A DNA stretch of 64,000 nt from Pseudopyrenochaeta lycopersici (lineage: Eukaryota; Ascomycota; Dothideomycetes; Pleosporales; Pseudopyrenochaetaceae), in assembly GCA_003313425.1 (NCBI GenBank), contig NHZP01000007.1, positions 1,364,001 to 1,428,000 of the forward strand, written 5' to 3'. The notes under the pieces are model-generated. The model was not told the origin of the DNA. It worked only from the letters and a program-made list of their open reading frames with translations, and did no database searches. Shown here in pieces: positions 49,159 to 60,290 of the stretch; the first letter of the stretch is position 1, and every line of letters begins with the position of its first letter. The position numbers and the translations under genes are program-made.

Positions 49159-49566
49159 CTAGATGATTAACTCTCCATCTGACTCAAACGCAAATAAAAC
49201 TCTCTGGTCCGGCAACCTCGCCCCAACCTCAATATACATATGTTCAGTCTCGGGTCTTCCTCAGTGCATGATTTTCTGGTCACCAACAATCTCGTTCCCC
49301 CCAACCATCAACGGCTCACCGTACACACCTTCCTTGCGAACAGAAACAAACTCAACATCACTAAGCTTCTGGCTGAACTCATACTCGTTGCCTTGGAATC
49401 TTGAATGCAGTGCAAGCGTAGAGTTAGCACGTCCGGGATAGTCTTCTCTAATAGCACCATGAAGGTAGAAGAAGGCGCGATTATTGTTGTGCCTATCGGT
49501 GATGTTAGCTACAGTCCAGAGTTTTCGAGGGAATTTCCTAGCAATATTTGTTCTTCCCGCCAACAA
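49159..49566 (-). pseudogene. Possible broken hypothetical gene
   Basis: One frame of 136 codons, interrupted by TGA at 49263-49261, looks protein-like on both sides of the stop: NRAFFYLHGAIREDYPGR and NEYEFSQKLSDVEFVSVRKE before it, GRPETEHMYIEVGARLPDQR and VLFAFESDGELII after it. A CGA to TGA change would explain the stop. No start or upstream exon is certain; sequence up to 49872 on the same strand might be related. No family recognised. It could also be a chance frame. Confidence 0.3.
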
Positions 49567-50430
49567 GCGTTATTGTCAGGCATTTGGGGCGATGTCTTCG
49601 CTATTGATACTGGCCGCAAGAATTTTGACGCAGACATCAACAATGCACCCTAGGCAGGAGGCAACTATAATTTAGAGGCCTATGGATGCTAGCACGTTTT
49701 TCTGTCCTAGTTTCAAGGATGGTGTCATACGCCAGGAAGATCTGGGCAAGGCACGAGGCAAACAAGCAACTTCAGGTTGCGGTGATAGCTTTATAGGAAA
49801 GTCGTAGCTTCCGTTGGTGTTTGTGAGTGGTAATCTGAGCGGACTCCGCGCGGCAGAGCAAGATATGAGCACATACAGACGCGTTCCTCGAGAAGGTTCG
49901 TGCGTGCGGAACGTATTCGGAAGGCTCTCGTAGTCTCTTTTGGTGTTTTCTACTCGCTCAGCTTGCTTTTCATGGCTGAGCTAACCTAACATTCTAAGTT
50001 TGTATGTAGAATCCCGTTCTTTTTGTTATATATTTAAGAGATTATCATTTCCATGCGATGCCGATAGTGTATGGCTCGGCTTCGCGAGTATCCCGGTCCT
50101 TACACCGTAACCGCCTGAAGGACGTTTGTTGAGCGTGATTTAACTTCCGATGGCAACATTCGACTTGAAAGATTTACCGTAATCTAAGTAGCTTTCAGAT
50201 TATCGGGCTCGCTTACATTGATGCGGGGTGGGGAAATCTGCTAAGAGTACATGCGGGGTCAGAGCCGAAGTGTGGAGGCGCGCAAGATGATATCACGTTA
50301 CCGAGTCCCGAGATAAACGTTCACTCAAACTTGTTCGCATTTTCGAAAGGTCTTACCTTCAATTGTACTAAGTCTCATTGCCCTCAGTGTATGTGCAGGC
50401 TGCACAGCAGCGTAGCGAAGGCGAGATTCC
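49567..50430. other. Intergenic region upstream of the cluster regulator
   Basis: Contains two copies of ATGCGGGGT 30 bp apart (50221 and 50251) and the word CCGAGTCCCGAG (50300-50311), two direct half-sites of the cluster palindrome. No full palindrome seen here. Confidence 0.45.
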
Positions 50431-52849
50431 ATGCCTGGCGAGGCGTGTCGGCCGTGTCGTGAGCGGAAGCTGAAATGCGACGCTGCTACTACTGGCATTC
50501 CATGCGCACGTTGTCAGGACACATCCCGGGTTGACGACTGTATCGTGCCACCCAGACAGAAGCGCACAATTAACAGACATAAGCGCGCTCGAATCGACAG
50601 CGGTTGTGACAGTGCCAGGCAGAAGCAGCGCCGAGACCAACCAGCTGTGGCCAACGCTGGTGACCAAACTCTCTCGTGTGATCCACCTGACAATGGACAG
50701 CCGAGTCCGTTTACTGCTGCCATTTCCAACAATGAGCTACCCACAGTTCACAGGTCCACTTCTCCCCTGGATGGCTTCGCCATCACCAACATGGGATCTG
50801 CGCAAACGCCAAATACGGACTTTAGTCGCAGCGTTGGCCCCTCAAATTACCATGATGTAGAACAGAGCGCGTTCCTGGCCAGCACGCCCCTGCCTGAGGA
50901 GAATGGAGACGATGTTTTGGCGCGCGTCTGCCAGGAGATGGCGTCTCCTACTACCCGTACTTCAGGCACTGCTATGGGATCGTCTTGGGCCAAAGCAATA
51001 GAGTATCACAACAGTCTCAACGCCACCGGAATCCTGGGAGAAGTTTTGGCTGGGCGGGAGTCCAATAAGTTCATCACCATAGATCGCGGCGCTCTACGCG
51101 CACGTCGAGATGATGAACTTTGCGGTCTCGATGAGCACGACATCACCTATCTCCAGAATAAAGGCGTGTTCAAATTACCCCCACGCGAAGTTTGGTGTGT
51201 TAAATGCTTTGAATGTGTTGCATGGCTTTACTGACTCGATTTGTAGTCTAGAGATGTTTAAAGTCTATTTTCAACACGCCTTTCCCTACGCACCCGTAAT
51301 TGACCGCGGTGAGTTCCTAGCGCAGTTCAGTCGAGGAGAGTATTCCACTTTTCTCGTTCAAGCACTGCTTGCAAATGTCACGCCATATATAAGCAAGGAG
51401 CTCGTCACTCGTGCAGGTTTCGCGGATCATGGCACTGCACAAAAGACTTTCTATAGCAGGGCCGTCTTGCTATATGATCTTAATTGTGAAAAGAGCCAAC
51501 TCGTCGTGTTACAAGGCTCACTCTTACTTGGCACATTATGGAGGTCATACTTCAGCGACAAAGATTACTCCTTCTGGATGTGCAATGCTGTCCGAATCGC
51601 CACTCGAATGGGCCTCAACAAGAAGTAAGCATGGTTCTTAAGAAAACAAAGATAAGGTCACATAGCATATATTGATCATGTTTTGTGGTCTAGACGGATT
51701 GCCGACGACCTAGGCGCGAGATTTTATGCGCTTTTGAAGCGCATCTGGTGGATAGTCTATGTAAGCCACTGCATATTTTTCACCTCATGGAACACCCCGC
51801 TGATGATTGCAGATTCGAGATGTCTTGACAAGCATCTCTGGTTTGGATAACAGTCGACTTTTGCAGGCAGAAGAATGCGACACCTTGGCGCTTGCAGAGG
51901 ATGATTGGCCAGATGACGGCACGGTCTGCCCCCAAGACCTAGTCGGCATTCTACCCCTCGTACAACTGCATCACAAAGATTTCTTGATTCAGCTCTGCAA
52001 CCTTGCTGCCATAGGTATGAAGGCCTTTCAGGACGCCCTTCTTTCAGCCGCTGAGTGCAATTTTTAGGACACTCGGCTCATAGTATGGTCCTTTCGTGCG
52101 CTGCAGCTAAGATTGACAAAACGCAAGTTTTGAGCCTCATTGATTCTATCTATGAGTGGCGCCTCGCCTTGCCACGTTCACTACGCCTGGAATCAGTCAG
52201 AGATTGGAAGAACGAGGGCATTTGGATCCTGGTGCTGATGGCCTGGTGTTACCGTTTGGAATGTATGATCTATCGAAGCCTGAGGAAGGCGTACACCGCC
52301 GAAGACAGTGAACGTGGGCGAATGACCGATTCACTCCACAGGGCAATATTTGAACTGGACGCGATCGTTCGCAGAGCTGTCACTCATCGCATTGGCCAGT
52401 TTTTGCCAATGTCTTTGTGAGTATCGTTTACACTTAGTGGTCTTTGAATACCATCTAATGATATACGCAGCTCAACTTCAGTCGCGACATTGATTGCTTT
52501 ATGTATTGAGCTGCTGGTGCAGCCTGGACTCCTGCCGAGCGATAAGCTCGTGAGCGAGGAGGCGGTGCGCACTGGCATTGTTTTTCTTGTTGCATCACAG
52601 GAATCTTGGCCTTCTCTGCGTTGGATGCTCAAAATGTTCGATTGGGCTTTCGTGCAGGCTGGACTAGACTTCAGCTCAGGCTTGCATACCGACGGCTTCT
52701 CGGCACAAGATCAAGGTCTATTCACTTTCCAGAAGAACACGGTCAGCCAAAATTTCTTCTCCACGGAGACCGGCCAATTAGATTTTGCAGGCAGCCACCT
52801 CTTCGGTGCAGAATTCTTGCTAAATACAAACGGGTTCGCAACTTGGTAG
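50431..52849 (+). CDS. Zn2Cys6 transcription factor, candidate cluster regulator
   Basis: Six exons: 50431-51194, 51247-51624, 51694-51760, 51813-52014, 52068-52416 and 52471-52849, 712 aa, all junctions in frame. The finger lies at the very N-terminus with Cys6, 9, 16, 25, 28 and 37 (C-x2-C-x6-C-x8-C-x2-C-x8-C) in RPCRERKLKCD. A basic segment RQKRTINRHKRARID follows. The fungal middle-homology region begins near residue 255 (MFKVYFQHAFPYAPVIDRGE) and includes the GSLLLGTLWRSYFSDKDYSF and ALLKRIWWIVYIRD blocks typical of cutinase-regulator-like factors. Its stop is 100 bp from the stop of the convergent thioesterase gene. By position it is the best candidate to bind the TCGGNCCGA sites in the following genes (inference). 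Confidence 0.9.
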
Positions 52850-52949
52850 AAATAGGGTATCTTTCCATGGATTGACTAGCATACAACTGCTAGCTTAGGA
52901 AACAGCATTACTCTGATGTAGTGCGCGTGATTACAACGCCTACTCCGAA

Positions 52950-53618
52950 TCATATACGGCTGGATTTTTTTGGATGGACGTGAGGGCTTAGTGCAGATTT
53001 ACCATGCTCAGCAAGCGCAAGGACCTTGCCACTAGCCTTGTCTCGGGCGATGAATTGTATCACCGCTAGACTTCAGTCAGCGTGTGCACGACCAGACGAC
53101 TCTATCCATAGAGTGACATGCTTACATAGCCTTGAGCTCACGCTCCTGAGTATACACTTGACAATTACTGTGGTACCCAGATGCGTCGGGCGGAGATAGG
53201 TAACACTCAGAGTTCGAGAGACGCCGCCGAATTCCCACCATCCCTGTCGTGCAATTGGAGCAGCAGCCATGGTCGTAGTCATGTCTGCTAGCAGGGCCAT
53301 CGCACCGCCGTGCATCCTGTCCATGGGATTGCACAATCCCGGCACGACTTCGAGTTCGAATGTCGCTTTCGCTTCCTTACCCTCGCCCTCGATAGAGGAC
53401 TGGGAAGCAGATATCACGCGAAGTGCGCGCATTAGGGTCGCTTCATGACCCTGTTAATTGTGGCTAATTAGAAATGTCCTGAAGACACCGAGGGCTGACT
53501 ATCTTACGGCGTAGGTGTCATCTTGTATGTAGCGGTTGATAAAATCCTGAATTCTTTCCCTCGGGTCTGCAATTGCAATATCAAATAGTATCGCCCCTTT
53601 CGCTGAACCAGGAGACAT
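52950..53618 (-). CDS. Hotdog-fold acyl-CoA thioesterase-like protein
   Basis: Hotdog (4HBT/PaaI-like) family; such enzymes hydrolyse acyl-CoA thioesters. Exons 53618-53508, 53450-53126 and 53065-52950 give 183 aa. The core shows NPMDRMHGGAMALLADMTTT, the HGG-x-(x)n-D pattern of the active-site helix, then the GVSRTLSVTYLRPTHLGTTV strand pair. The last exon restores SVIQFIARDKASGKVLALAE and the ending EHGK common in the family. Start MSPGSAKGAILFD was chosen because earlier in-frame sequence is not conserved-looking. It is the leftmost enzyme gene of the cluster, with a palindromic site about 280 bp upstream. Substrate unknown; release of CoA from a pathway intermediate would fit. Confidence 0.88.
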
Positions 53619-53893
53619 TTTGTGTGTGTAATATTTTCGCAATGCTTGAGCTAAGCAGGTGCTGAGAGGTGAAGAATGCCGATTCTTGACTATCCAGTTT
53701 CCGTTGGCACTAAATTTAATTCCGCTCCACCCGAGCACTGCTCACGACTGATGCAAATGAATGGCTATATAATTGTTTACCCATATTTCTACTAATTCTT
53801 TTCCAGTCTTATAAGACACCGGCCCTATTGATATGCCGAGGTCCGACACAAACGGTCCTCAGAAGCCAACGCCACGCCAGCCTTGAGGGCAAC

Positions 53894-53904
53894 TTCGGGC
53901 CGAG
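53894..53904. promoter_or_regulatory. Cluster palindrome, thioesterase promoter
   Basis: TTCGGGCCGAG, containing TCGGGCCGA, about 280 bp upstream of the thioesterase start. A related CCGAGGTCCGA lies at 53836-53846. Confidence 0.6.
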
Positions 53905-54069
53905 CGGAGCCCTTAGTCAACGACCGATGCGATTTCATGGCAACTGCTAGTTTTATGGTAGGCATGGAGCACGGGAGTCGCGCCGAAGAGACCACGTCGT
54001 AGACAAAGCATCAGGCGGCATCGTTTACTCAGATTTAGGTTTTGTATGTTAAAAGATTAAAAGACTGGA

Positions 54070-56560
54070 TTATGCCAAGCATGGCTTTTTCACACCAGAA
54101 AATTTCCCACTCCCGTCTTCCATGCCCATCGTGAACGGTCCTGGTTGTCGATCTACTTCGTCAATGAAGCCCATGTACCATGTCAAGTCTCGCTGCTGTG
54201 ATGTTAGTTGCAGATCATGCAAATCCTGGCCAAGACTACTTACACCATCGGTCTCTCGAACATCGAAACCATTACCCAGGAACGAGCACGAATTACCGTC
54301 CAGATACTCAATGTCGAAATGTTCAAAGCGTGGATGTTGTAGTACGGTGAGTTCTGGTTGAAGAGAAGTCAGCAGGCCTTCAACCTATTTAGTTCAAACG
54401 TAGCAAACTCGACTCACGATGAATGCGAGAGCCTGGCCAGAGCACCGGTTTGTTCGAGATCTTGCCATCCCGGAACCATGAACTGCAGGGACTTTTGTAG
54501 CTATTATTAGCGGGTTCTAAAAGAAATACACTGTGCACAGTTTGCTCACCCTGACCATGCTGTCCGCTTCAGATATTCGTCTGCGTAGCGTGTGAAGTCC
54601 TCTGAGACTTGTTTCTTCACAGACAACCTCTTGATATTATCCGTGCGCGCTTTTTCGAGCACTTCCAGTACGTAGTCGGTGTAGTGCTCGACCATGGGAA
54701 GAACTGAACCGTGACCTGGAAACATCAGAGACTGTGCATCACTAGTTCATTTGGCTGGCTAACCGAGAGGCCCGTAGGCGCCGAGGAATATAAAGTAGTT
54801 GGGCACTTCGGCTACGTCCATGTTAGCGGACAGAGGCTATAGCTTTCAAGCCATGACTGAGTTGTTACCTACGATACGCCAGTCCCAAGTAGCCCTTTAT
54901 GTCGCCACAAAAGTTGTCTTGAAGATTCTTGCCATTGTAAAGCACCTCGAAAGGCGGTTTGAAGGAGGTGTCGAACCTATGGATTGCGTTAGTGAATGGA
55001 GGACAAGGCGGCTTATCGAAAGGACGTACCCAGTCGCACAAATAATCACATCGACCTCGTGTTCCAGACCATCACGATCCTTGAAACCAGTAGCGGTTAT
55101 TTCGGGTATCTCTCCGAAATAAATGCGAGTCTTCTCATCTGTCAAAGCCTCCAACAATCCTACAACCGGTGTCAGCTTTTTAACAGCATATTAATGAGAA
55201 AGATGTTTTTACCATTGCCTGGGGTAGGTCGGCGGCAGCCGACGTTGAAAGTCTTAGGTATGAGCTTATCCATCAACTCAGGATTGTAATTCAGCTTACG
55301 TGACATTTGTTCTATGGAGAACTACCGGCAAATAGTTAGGTTAGGACCTTGATTGGCACGGCACGATAGGACTCACTTTTTTCGCTGCCTCAGCCTCGGG
55401 GGTTCCCTTGAGAATGAGCTTAAATCTAACATTCAATTCGGACTCGATAGCTTTGCAATATGCAAGATAATGCTTTTTGTCATTGCGAAATCGCTCTTTC
55501 ACGGCATCTGTGTCTAGAGCGATACGTCAGCAGAACATGTTATGCAGGGTTGAAACAGCGCCTACACGAAAAGTTGCCTCCGTCATTTGCAGCCCATGTC
55601 TGAGCAAACCTGTAGCTTCCGTTAATAAATGCGTCTCTTGAGGGGCAATTCTGCATATCTCACCCCTCTGTTATCCAGACTGGTGAGCGCTTAGGCCAGC
55701 AAATCAGCATCAATTTATGACAGAAAGTTACAGAACTCACTGCTACAATATGTAACTCCTTGACTCTAGATACAATTGAGGGGATGACTTGGACACCGGA
55801 GCTTCCAATGCCGATATTGAGAACACGTTTGCCAGCTAGATCGTACTCACGGTCCCATCGAGCGGTATGCATGAGCTTGCCCTTATAGCTGTGAAGACCA
55901 TCAATTTCAGGCCACCGCCAGTGACTGGTAAACCACAATGTCAGCACAATTCTGAGAAGCTAGATAAGCTGGCCGGCATACTTTAGGCATCCACCACCAT
56001 TGATGAAGAAATCCGCATAGTCATCAAAGACGAACTCCGGGCCACGAACTGTGATTTTCCATTTTCCAGTGTCTTGTTGCCACTCGGCCTTCTGGATCTC
56101 GTGTTCGAGCTTGACGAAGCGATGGAGATCATGTTGCCTCACAACATCTGCCATGTATGCACTGATTTCGTCTGAGCCGGAATAATATTTGGACCAGTCG
56201 TGTTTCCGAAACCTGATTACAAGTGCAAGGGTAAGAGCTCTCGTTTCGCAATGTGCTTAGCGAAGGTGACCATACCACGTAAATTGATAGCATACGCTGG
56301 GAATATCGCATGCGCAACCCTCGTACACATTTTCGTGCCAAGTGCCACCAACAGCGCTCTAGAATCAATGTCAGTGATGCAAGAAACCTTCATTGCAAGC
56401 TAATTCTGACATTTTTCTCATAAATTGTAAGGTCGATGCCTTGTGTGCGCTTCGCAAGCTGGTATGCAAAGTTGATACCACTGGCTCCCATACCCATGAA
56501 GATGACTTTCAGAGGACGCTTGGTCCCCATGGGATTTTCGTTGATATTTATGTATGACAT
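54070..56560 (-). CDS. Flavin monooxygenase, Baeyer-Villiger type
   Basis: FAD/NADPH enzyme of the BVMO group, inserting oxygen next to a ketone to form an ester or lactone. Fifteen exons, ends (high to low): 56560-56411, 56358-56276, 56212-55982, 55924-55741, 55689-55664, 55609-55566, 55513-55377, 55321-55213, 55159-55030, 54976-54873, 54811-54764, 54715-54550, 54491-54418, 54353-54244, 54195-54070; 573 aa, all in frame. First Rossmann GMGASG at 23-28; GGTWHENVYEGCACDIPS; fingerprint YKGKLMHTARWD at 168-179 (Tyr for the usual first Phe); second Rossmann GIGSSG at 193-198; ICATG near 360. Exon 5 is only 26 nt. The last acceptor is CAGCAG, so one Gln may be optional. An in-frame ATG at 56593 would add 11 residues. 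Divergent from the hydrolase. Confidence 0.93.
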
Positions 56561-56924
56561 CGCATTTATGTTTTTCCTTTTAAGGTTTGCCACGGGGCTG
56601 ACGATGGTCGATGGCCGGAGTTGACGTGTGAGAACTGTTATAACTAAATGCTCATATCGCCGACCACCTTTGGAATATGCGCCTTCGACTCAAGAAAATC
56701 ACGGATCAATTCCGGCGTCGTTTACAATAGAAACCACTTTCAGCGGTATTTGTGCCCGGTAGGTACCGTAGTGATAATCGCCTAATGTCCCGAGTGTTGT
56801 TTCGCTCGGGCCGAGTCCACTTCAACCGAGTGCTCTTCCATCAGATGAGTCAGTGTACGCTGTAATCATGTTCCACCGTGAATGATAGGATGCTGTCCAT
56901 ACTACACAGGAGGGCGCAGAGTAA
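56561..56924. promoter_or_regulatory. Bidirectional promoter of monooxygenase and hydrolase
   Basis: 364 bp between divergent starts. It holds CCGAGT three times in one direction (56790, 56811, 56826) and CTCGG once inverted, all within about 40 bp around the palindrome at 56805-56815. The two outer arms form CCCGAG-N10-CTCGGG at 56789-56810. Confidence 0.65.
56805..56815. promoter_or_regulatory. Cluster palindrome CTCGGGCCGAG
   Basis: Perfect 11-bp palindrome (odd centre), about 110 bp upstream of the hydrolase start and about 245 bp upstream of the monooxygenase start. Confidence 0.7.
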
Positions 56925-58077
56925 ATGGTGCCAATTTCTGACAAATTTCCACCCAGTATGCCTTCCGCTTTACGATTGATGTTGCAGCACCCCGTCCAAG
57001 CTTGCAACTTCCTCTACTACTTCGCAATACAGCTGCTCTTATTCACGCTTCATCGCATCTTGCTTCCTACCTATCCGCGTTACCAGACCGTTCGTATCGA
57101 AGTACAGAAAGCGTATCTGAGTTCCACCTCGCTGCATTTCCCAGCACTCACTCATCGCTTACCAGCCACCTATTCAGAGCAACAGGCAACTTCTATCACA
57201 GGGAAAGGCTGGAATGGATACATCATCTCTGGGGATTCGCCTCGTTTGCTCGAGGAAGCGACTGATAGCAATGTATTAACCGTAATTTTGTATGCTCATG
57301 GTGGCGGGTATGCGCGAGGCGAGGCGCGGATGTATCTCTGGTATTTCAAGCGCTGGATTGCCATCGCAAAGTCCAAAGGCCTTGATATCATATTTATAAG
57401 CGTCGAGTATCGTATGTATCTCTGATGTCGTCGTCGTCGCAGAAGCGATACGCTAACGATTCACGTCCACAGCCTTGAGCGGTGAGGCACCTCATCCAGC
57501 GCAACGCGCAGCCTTTCTCGCAGCCTACCGTAACCTCTTAGCCATGAAAATCTCAGCATCTAATATCATCTTTATGGGCGATTCCGCTGGCGGTGGGTTA
57601 AGCGTCATCTCCGCACTTCATGCCCATCAGGAGAATCTTCCACAGCCCGCAGGCTCAATTCTTATATCACCTTGGATGGACATGTCGCTCTCGGCGTATG
57701 ACGGCGGCAATCAAGCTGTAATGAGTGATTTCCTTGTCGCTGCCAATACGGCAGTGCCAGTCATGGCCAAAGCATTTCTCGGTGTTCACTCAGGCACAGA
57801 TCCGGAAGTTAATCCACTTTATAAACCACTAGACCAGATCAAGGGTCTAAATCCTCAACTGATATTTGTTGGAGCGGCCGAGTTCGCACTCTCAGATTCG
57901 AAGGACTGGGCGCGAAAGTGCCGAGAGGCGGGTGTGAAATGTGAACTACATGTGGGTTGGGGACAGATGCACATATGGGCTATGGGATCGAGCTTTATTG
58001 AGCCAACTTTGCGAAAAAAAACTGACGCGCGGATGGTTGACTGGATGATTGAATGTGTTCGCGGAAAAGAGGACTAA
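56925..58077 (+). CDS. Alpha/beta hydrolase, HSL family
   Basis: Esterase/lipase of the hormone-sensitive-lipase group. Exons 56925-57411 and 57473-58077, 61-nt intron, 363 aa; splicing gives VEYPLSGEAPHPAQ. Oxyanion motif HGGG at 125-128 and nucleophile motif GDSAGG at 198-203 with Ser200. The acid is likely the Asp in FALSDSKDW and the His that in GWGQMHIW. A hydrophobic stretch near residues 28-45 (NFLYYFAIQLLLFTLHRI) suggests a membrane anchor, so it may sit at the ER or a lipid surface. It shares its promoter with the monooxygenase; together they would convert a ketone to an ester and then cleave it (inference). Start is the first ATG in frame. Confidence 0.92.
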
Positions 58078-58217
58078 TATCCGTTATCCGTTAAGGGATG
58101 AGCTGTTGTATCTTGGGCATATGAAAAAACCCCACAAAGGCTCGTCTGATACATGCGACTGTGACTTTATATCGTTTAATTTACGTATTTTCGATGAAGT
58201 GTATATTCTATGGATGA

Positions 58218-59131
58218 CTAGTTATGTACCAGAGACCAGCCACCGTCGACCGGCAGTGAAACACCAGTCATTCCGCGTGCAGAATCTCCAGCCAAGAACA
58301 AAGCAGCACTTGCCACCTCAGCCACATCAATCAATCTCCCGGTGGCTTTGATATGTTCCTGGAGCACCGGTGCAGCATCAGCTTGGCCTAGAGTCAGCGC
58401 AGGGCACACTGCATTGATTCGAATCCCAGACCCAACGTAGTCCTTCGCAAAGGTCTTTGTCATACCAACCCTACCATAAGCGGAAGCTGCAAGGATCGCA
58501 TGGCCAGGATGGACGCCAAAGTTGCCGTACGGGATAATGTTAACGATAGTGCAGGCTAGTTGTTGACCGGGCCGTAAGAAAAATCGAAGCTGAGCTCGAC
58601 AGCATAGCCATAGCTAGTAAAAGCAGTGTCAGCAGATACGACATGGAAGTATGCAGCAAGGTAGACTATACAGCTCTAGATTCGTGCAGACCGGCTTTGA
58701 AAATGGATGGCTCAAGATCAGCCGTGGGCTTTTGCAACGCAAGTGCCGGCGTCAGCTCTGAGCAATTTACACAGTAGTTGATATCATCGAAGATATTGCT
58801 TGCTGCCTGCACCATAGTCTCCCAGCATTCATCGTCCTCGAAATCGAGCTGCAGGCCATGAATTTCAACGTCATTCAAAACCGACTTGGCAATAGCGGCT
58901 TGGACGCCTTTGATCGCGTCGAGGGATACATCGGAAATGATGATCTGTACACAACCGGCTTCTATGAAGCTCTTAACCACTGCTAGACCGGTATCTGGGC
59001 ACACATAAGCGCATTGGCATGATAATGGCAAATATGGACTTGCCATTGCCGGCGTTGGTTACCAGCGCGACTCCCGGGTACTTTGAGATCATTTGTTTTT
59101 CTTGGCGTTGTTGCAGATTTTGTCTTGTCAT
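58218..59131 (-). CDS. SDR-fold protein lacking the catalytic triad (putative pseudoenzyme)
   Basis: Short-chain dehydrogenase fold, but the active site is gone. Exons 59131-59044, 58994-58672 and 58613-58218 give 268 aa. The first intron is GC-AG (GCAAGT donor, 49 nt). Ungapped alignment with the neighbouring SDR places Pro165, Leu178 and Ala182 where Ser152, Tyr165 and Lys169 stand there. The cofactor motif TGxxxGxG is TNAGNDTG and the NAG motif is degenerate (VNCSE). Yet the frame is open, the splice sites work and the C-terminal half (SGIRINAVCPALTLGQADAA, LPVDGGWSLV) is well kept. Intron positions and phases match the neighbour, so the two are paralogues. Start at 59131 or 59092. Role may be structural or regulatory, or it may be a gene in early decay. 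Confidence 0.8.
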
Positions 59132-59231
59132 TGCATCGTATCTATTAAAAATGGCAACAAATAGATGGATATAGCGGTGGTTGTGGAATCTAATCCCTAA
59201 AACAAAGGACGCCGAAAATCTTGGAAATGCC

Positions 59232-59242
59232 GTCGGACCGAG
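59232..59242. promoter_or_regulatory. Cluster palindrome, shared SDR promoter
   Basis: GTCGGACCGAG in the 264-bp region between the two divergent SDR genes, about 100 and 155 bp from the two start codons. Confidence 0.65.
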
Positions 59243-59395
59243 AGATAATACTGTACTGTAAAAGGCACAAGATAACACCACCGTGACTGAGAGCGTCTCT
59301 CAAGCTTTTGGCAAATCGCACATCATTGTGAAGAACTATCACTTCTTTCATCAAGACAGAACGCCGTATCCGTTTTCAATGCTGGTGCCAAGACC

Positions 59396-60290
59396 ATGAC
59401 GAGCCCACTTACAGGATCTGCCATAATCACAGGTGCCGCATCGGGTAAGCGTTTTAGAATATGGCACGTACTTCTCGTAAAGTTCAATAACCAACCTCTG
59501 TCCCAGGTATTGGTCGAGGCACCGCAGTCGCTTTCGCACGAGCAGGATGCCGAAAGCTACTTCTCGGTGATATTGACGAAGTCGGGCTTCAAAGCACACG
59601 AGAGTCTGTACTTGTTGAAGCACCAGACGCAGATGTCGACATGGTCTATCTCGATGTTTCAGACGAACTGTCTGTAAATGGTTTTGTGGAACGGTGCGTA
59701 GCCCGCTTTGGCCGACTGGACTACGCATGCAACATCGCTGGCATATGCCCCAAACGTACGCCCGTAATGGATGTAGATGTAGCGACTTATGATAAAGTAG
59801 TTGCTGTCAATTTGTATGGCGTAAGTTGACATCCTTTTGATGCCTCTAGACAACAGCTTATCCCCAGACCTTTTTATGCCACCGTGCAGAAATTCGGCAG
59901 ATGCTTAGGCAGTCACTTTCGGAGAGTGGGTGTAGAGGTAGTATTGTGTCCACGTCTTCTATGGCCGGTCTTAATGCGTCCCCTGGCGCCTCTCCGTATT
60001 GCAGCACGAAATTTGGCATCGTTGGGCTCGTTAAAACGGACGCCATGGATTACGGTCTCCACGGTATCCGTGTCAACGCCGTGTGTCCTGGCTTTACAGA
60101 TACGCCAGCTCTTCACGCTATTTCGACTGCTGAGCAGAGATTGGCGCTGGGTGCTGGGATTCCGCTCAAGCGACTAGGCCAGGCGATGGAGGTTGGTAAC
60201 ACATTTGCGTTCTTATGCTCTAAGGAGGGGAGCTATGTGCATGGTGCGGCATATATAGTCGATGGAGGAGCTATGACATATCGTAAATGA
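59396..60290 (+). CDS. Short-chain dehydrogenase/reductase
   Basis: NAD(P)-dependent oxidoreductase. Exons 59396-59444, 59507-59820 and 59868-60290 give 261 aa, a classical SDR length. Cofactor motif TGAASGIG (rebuilt across the first intron), CNIAG, and the full triad Ser152, Tyr165 and Lys169 (SPYCSTK) are present. The end HGAAYIVDGGAMTYRK is typical. It is divergent from its inactive-looking paralogue and shares a promoter holding one palindromic site. In the cluster it could oxidise the alcohol released by the hydrolase (inference). Substrate not predictable from sequence. Confidence 0.93.

Noticed and set aside
50300..50311. CCGAGTCCCGAG upstream of the cluster regulator as a sixth palindromic site
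   Set aside because: It is two direct half-sites, not the inverted TCGGNCCGA arrangement, so not counted.
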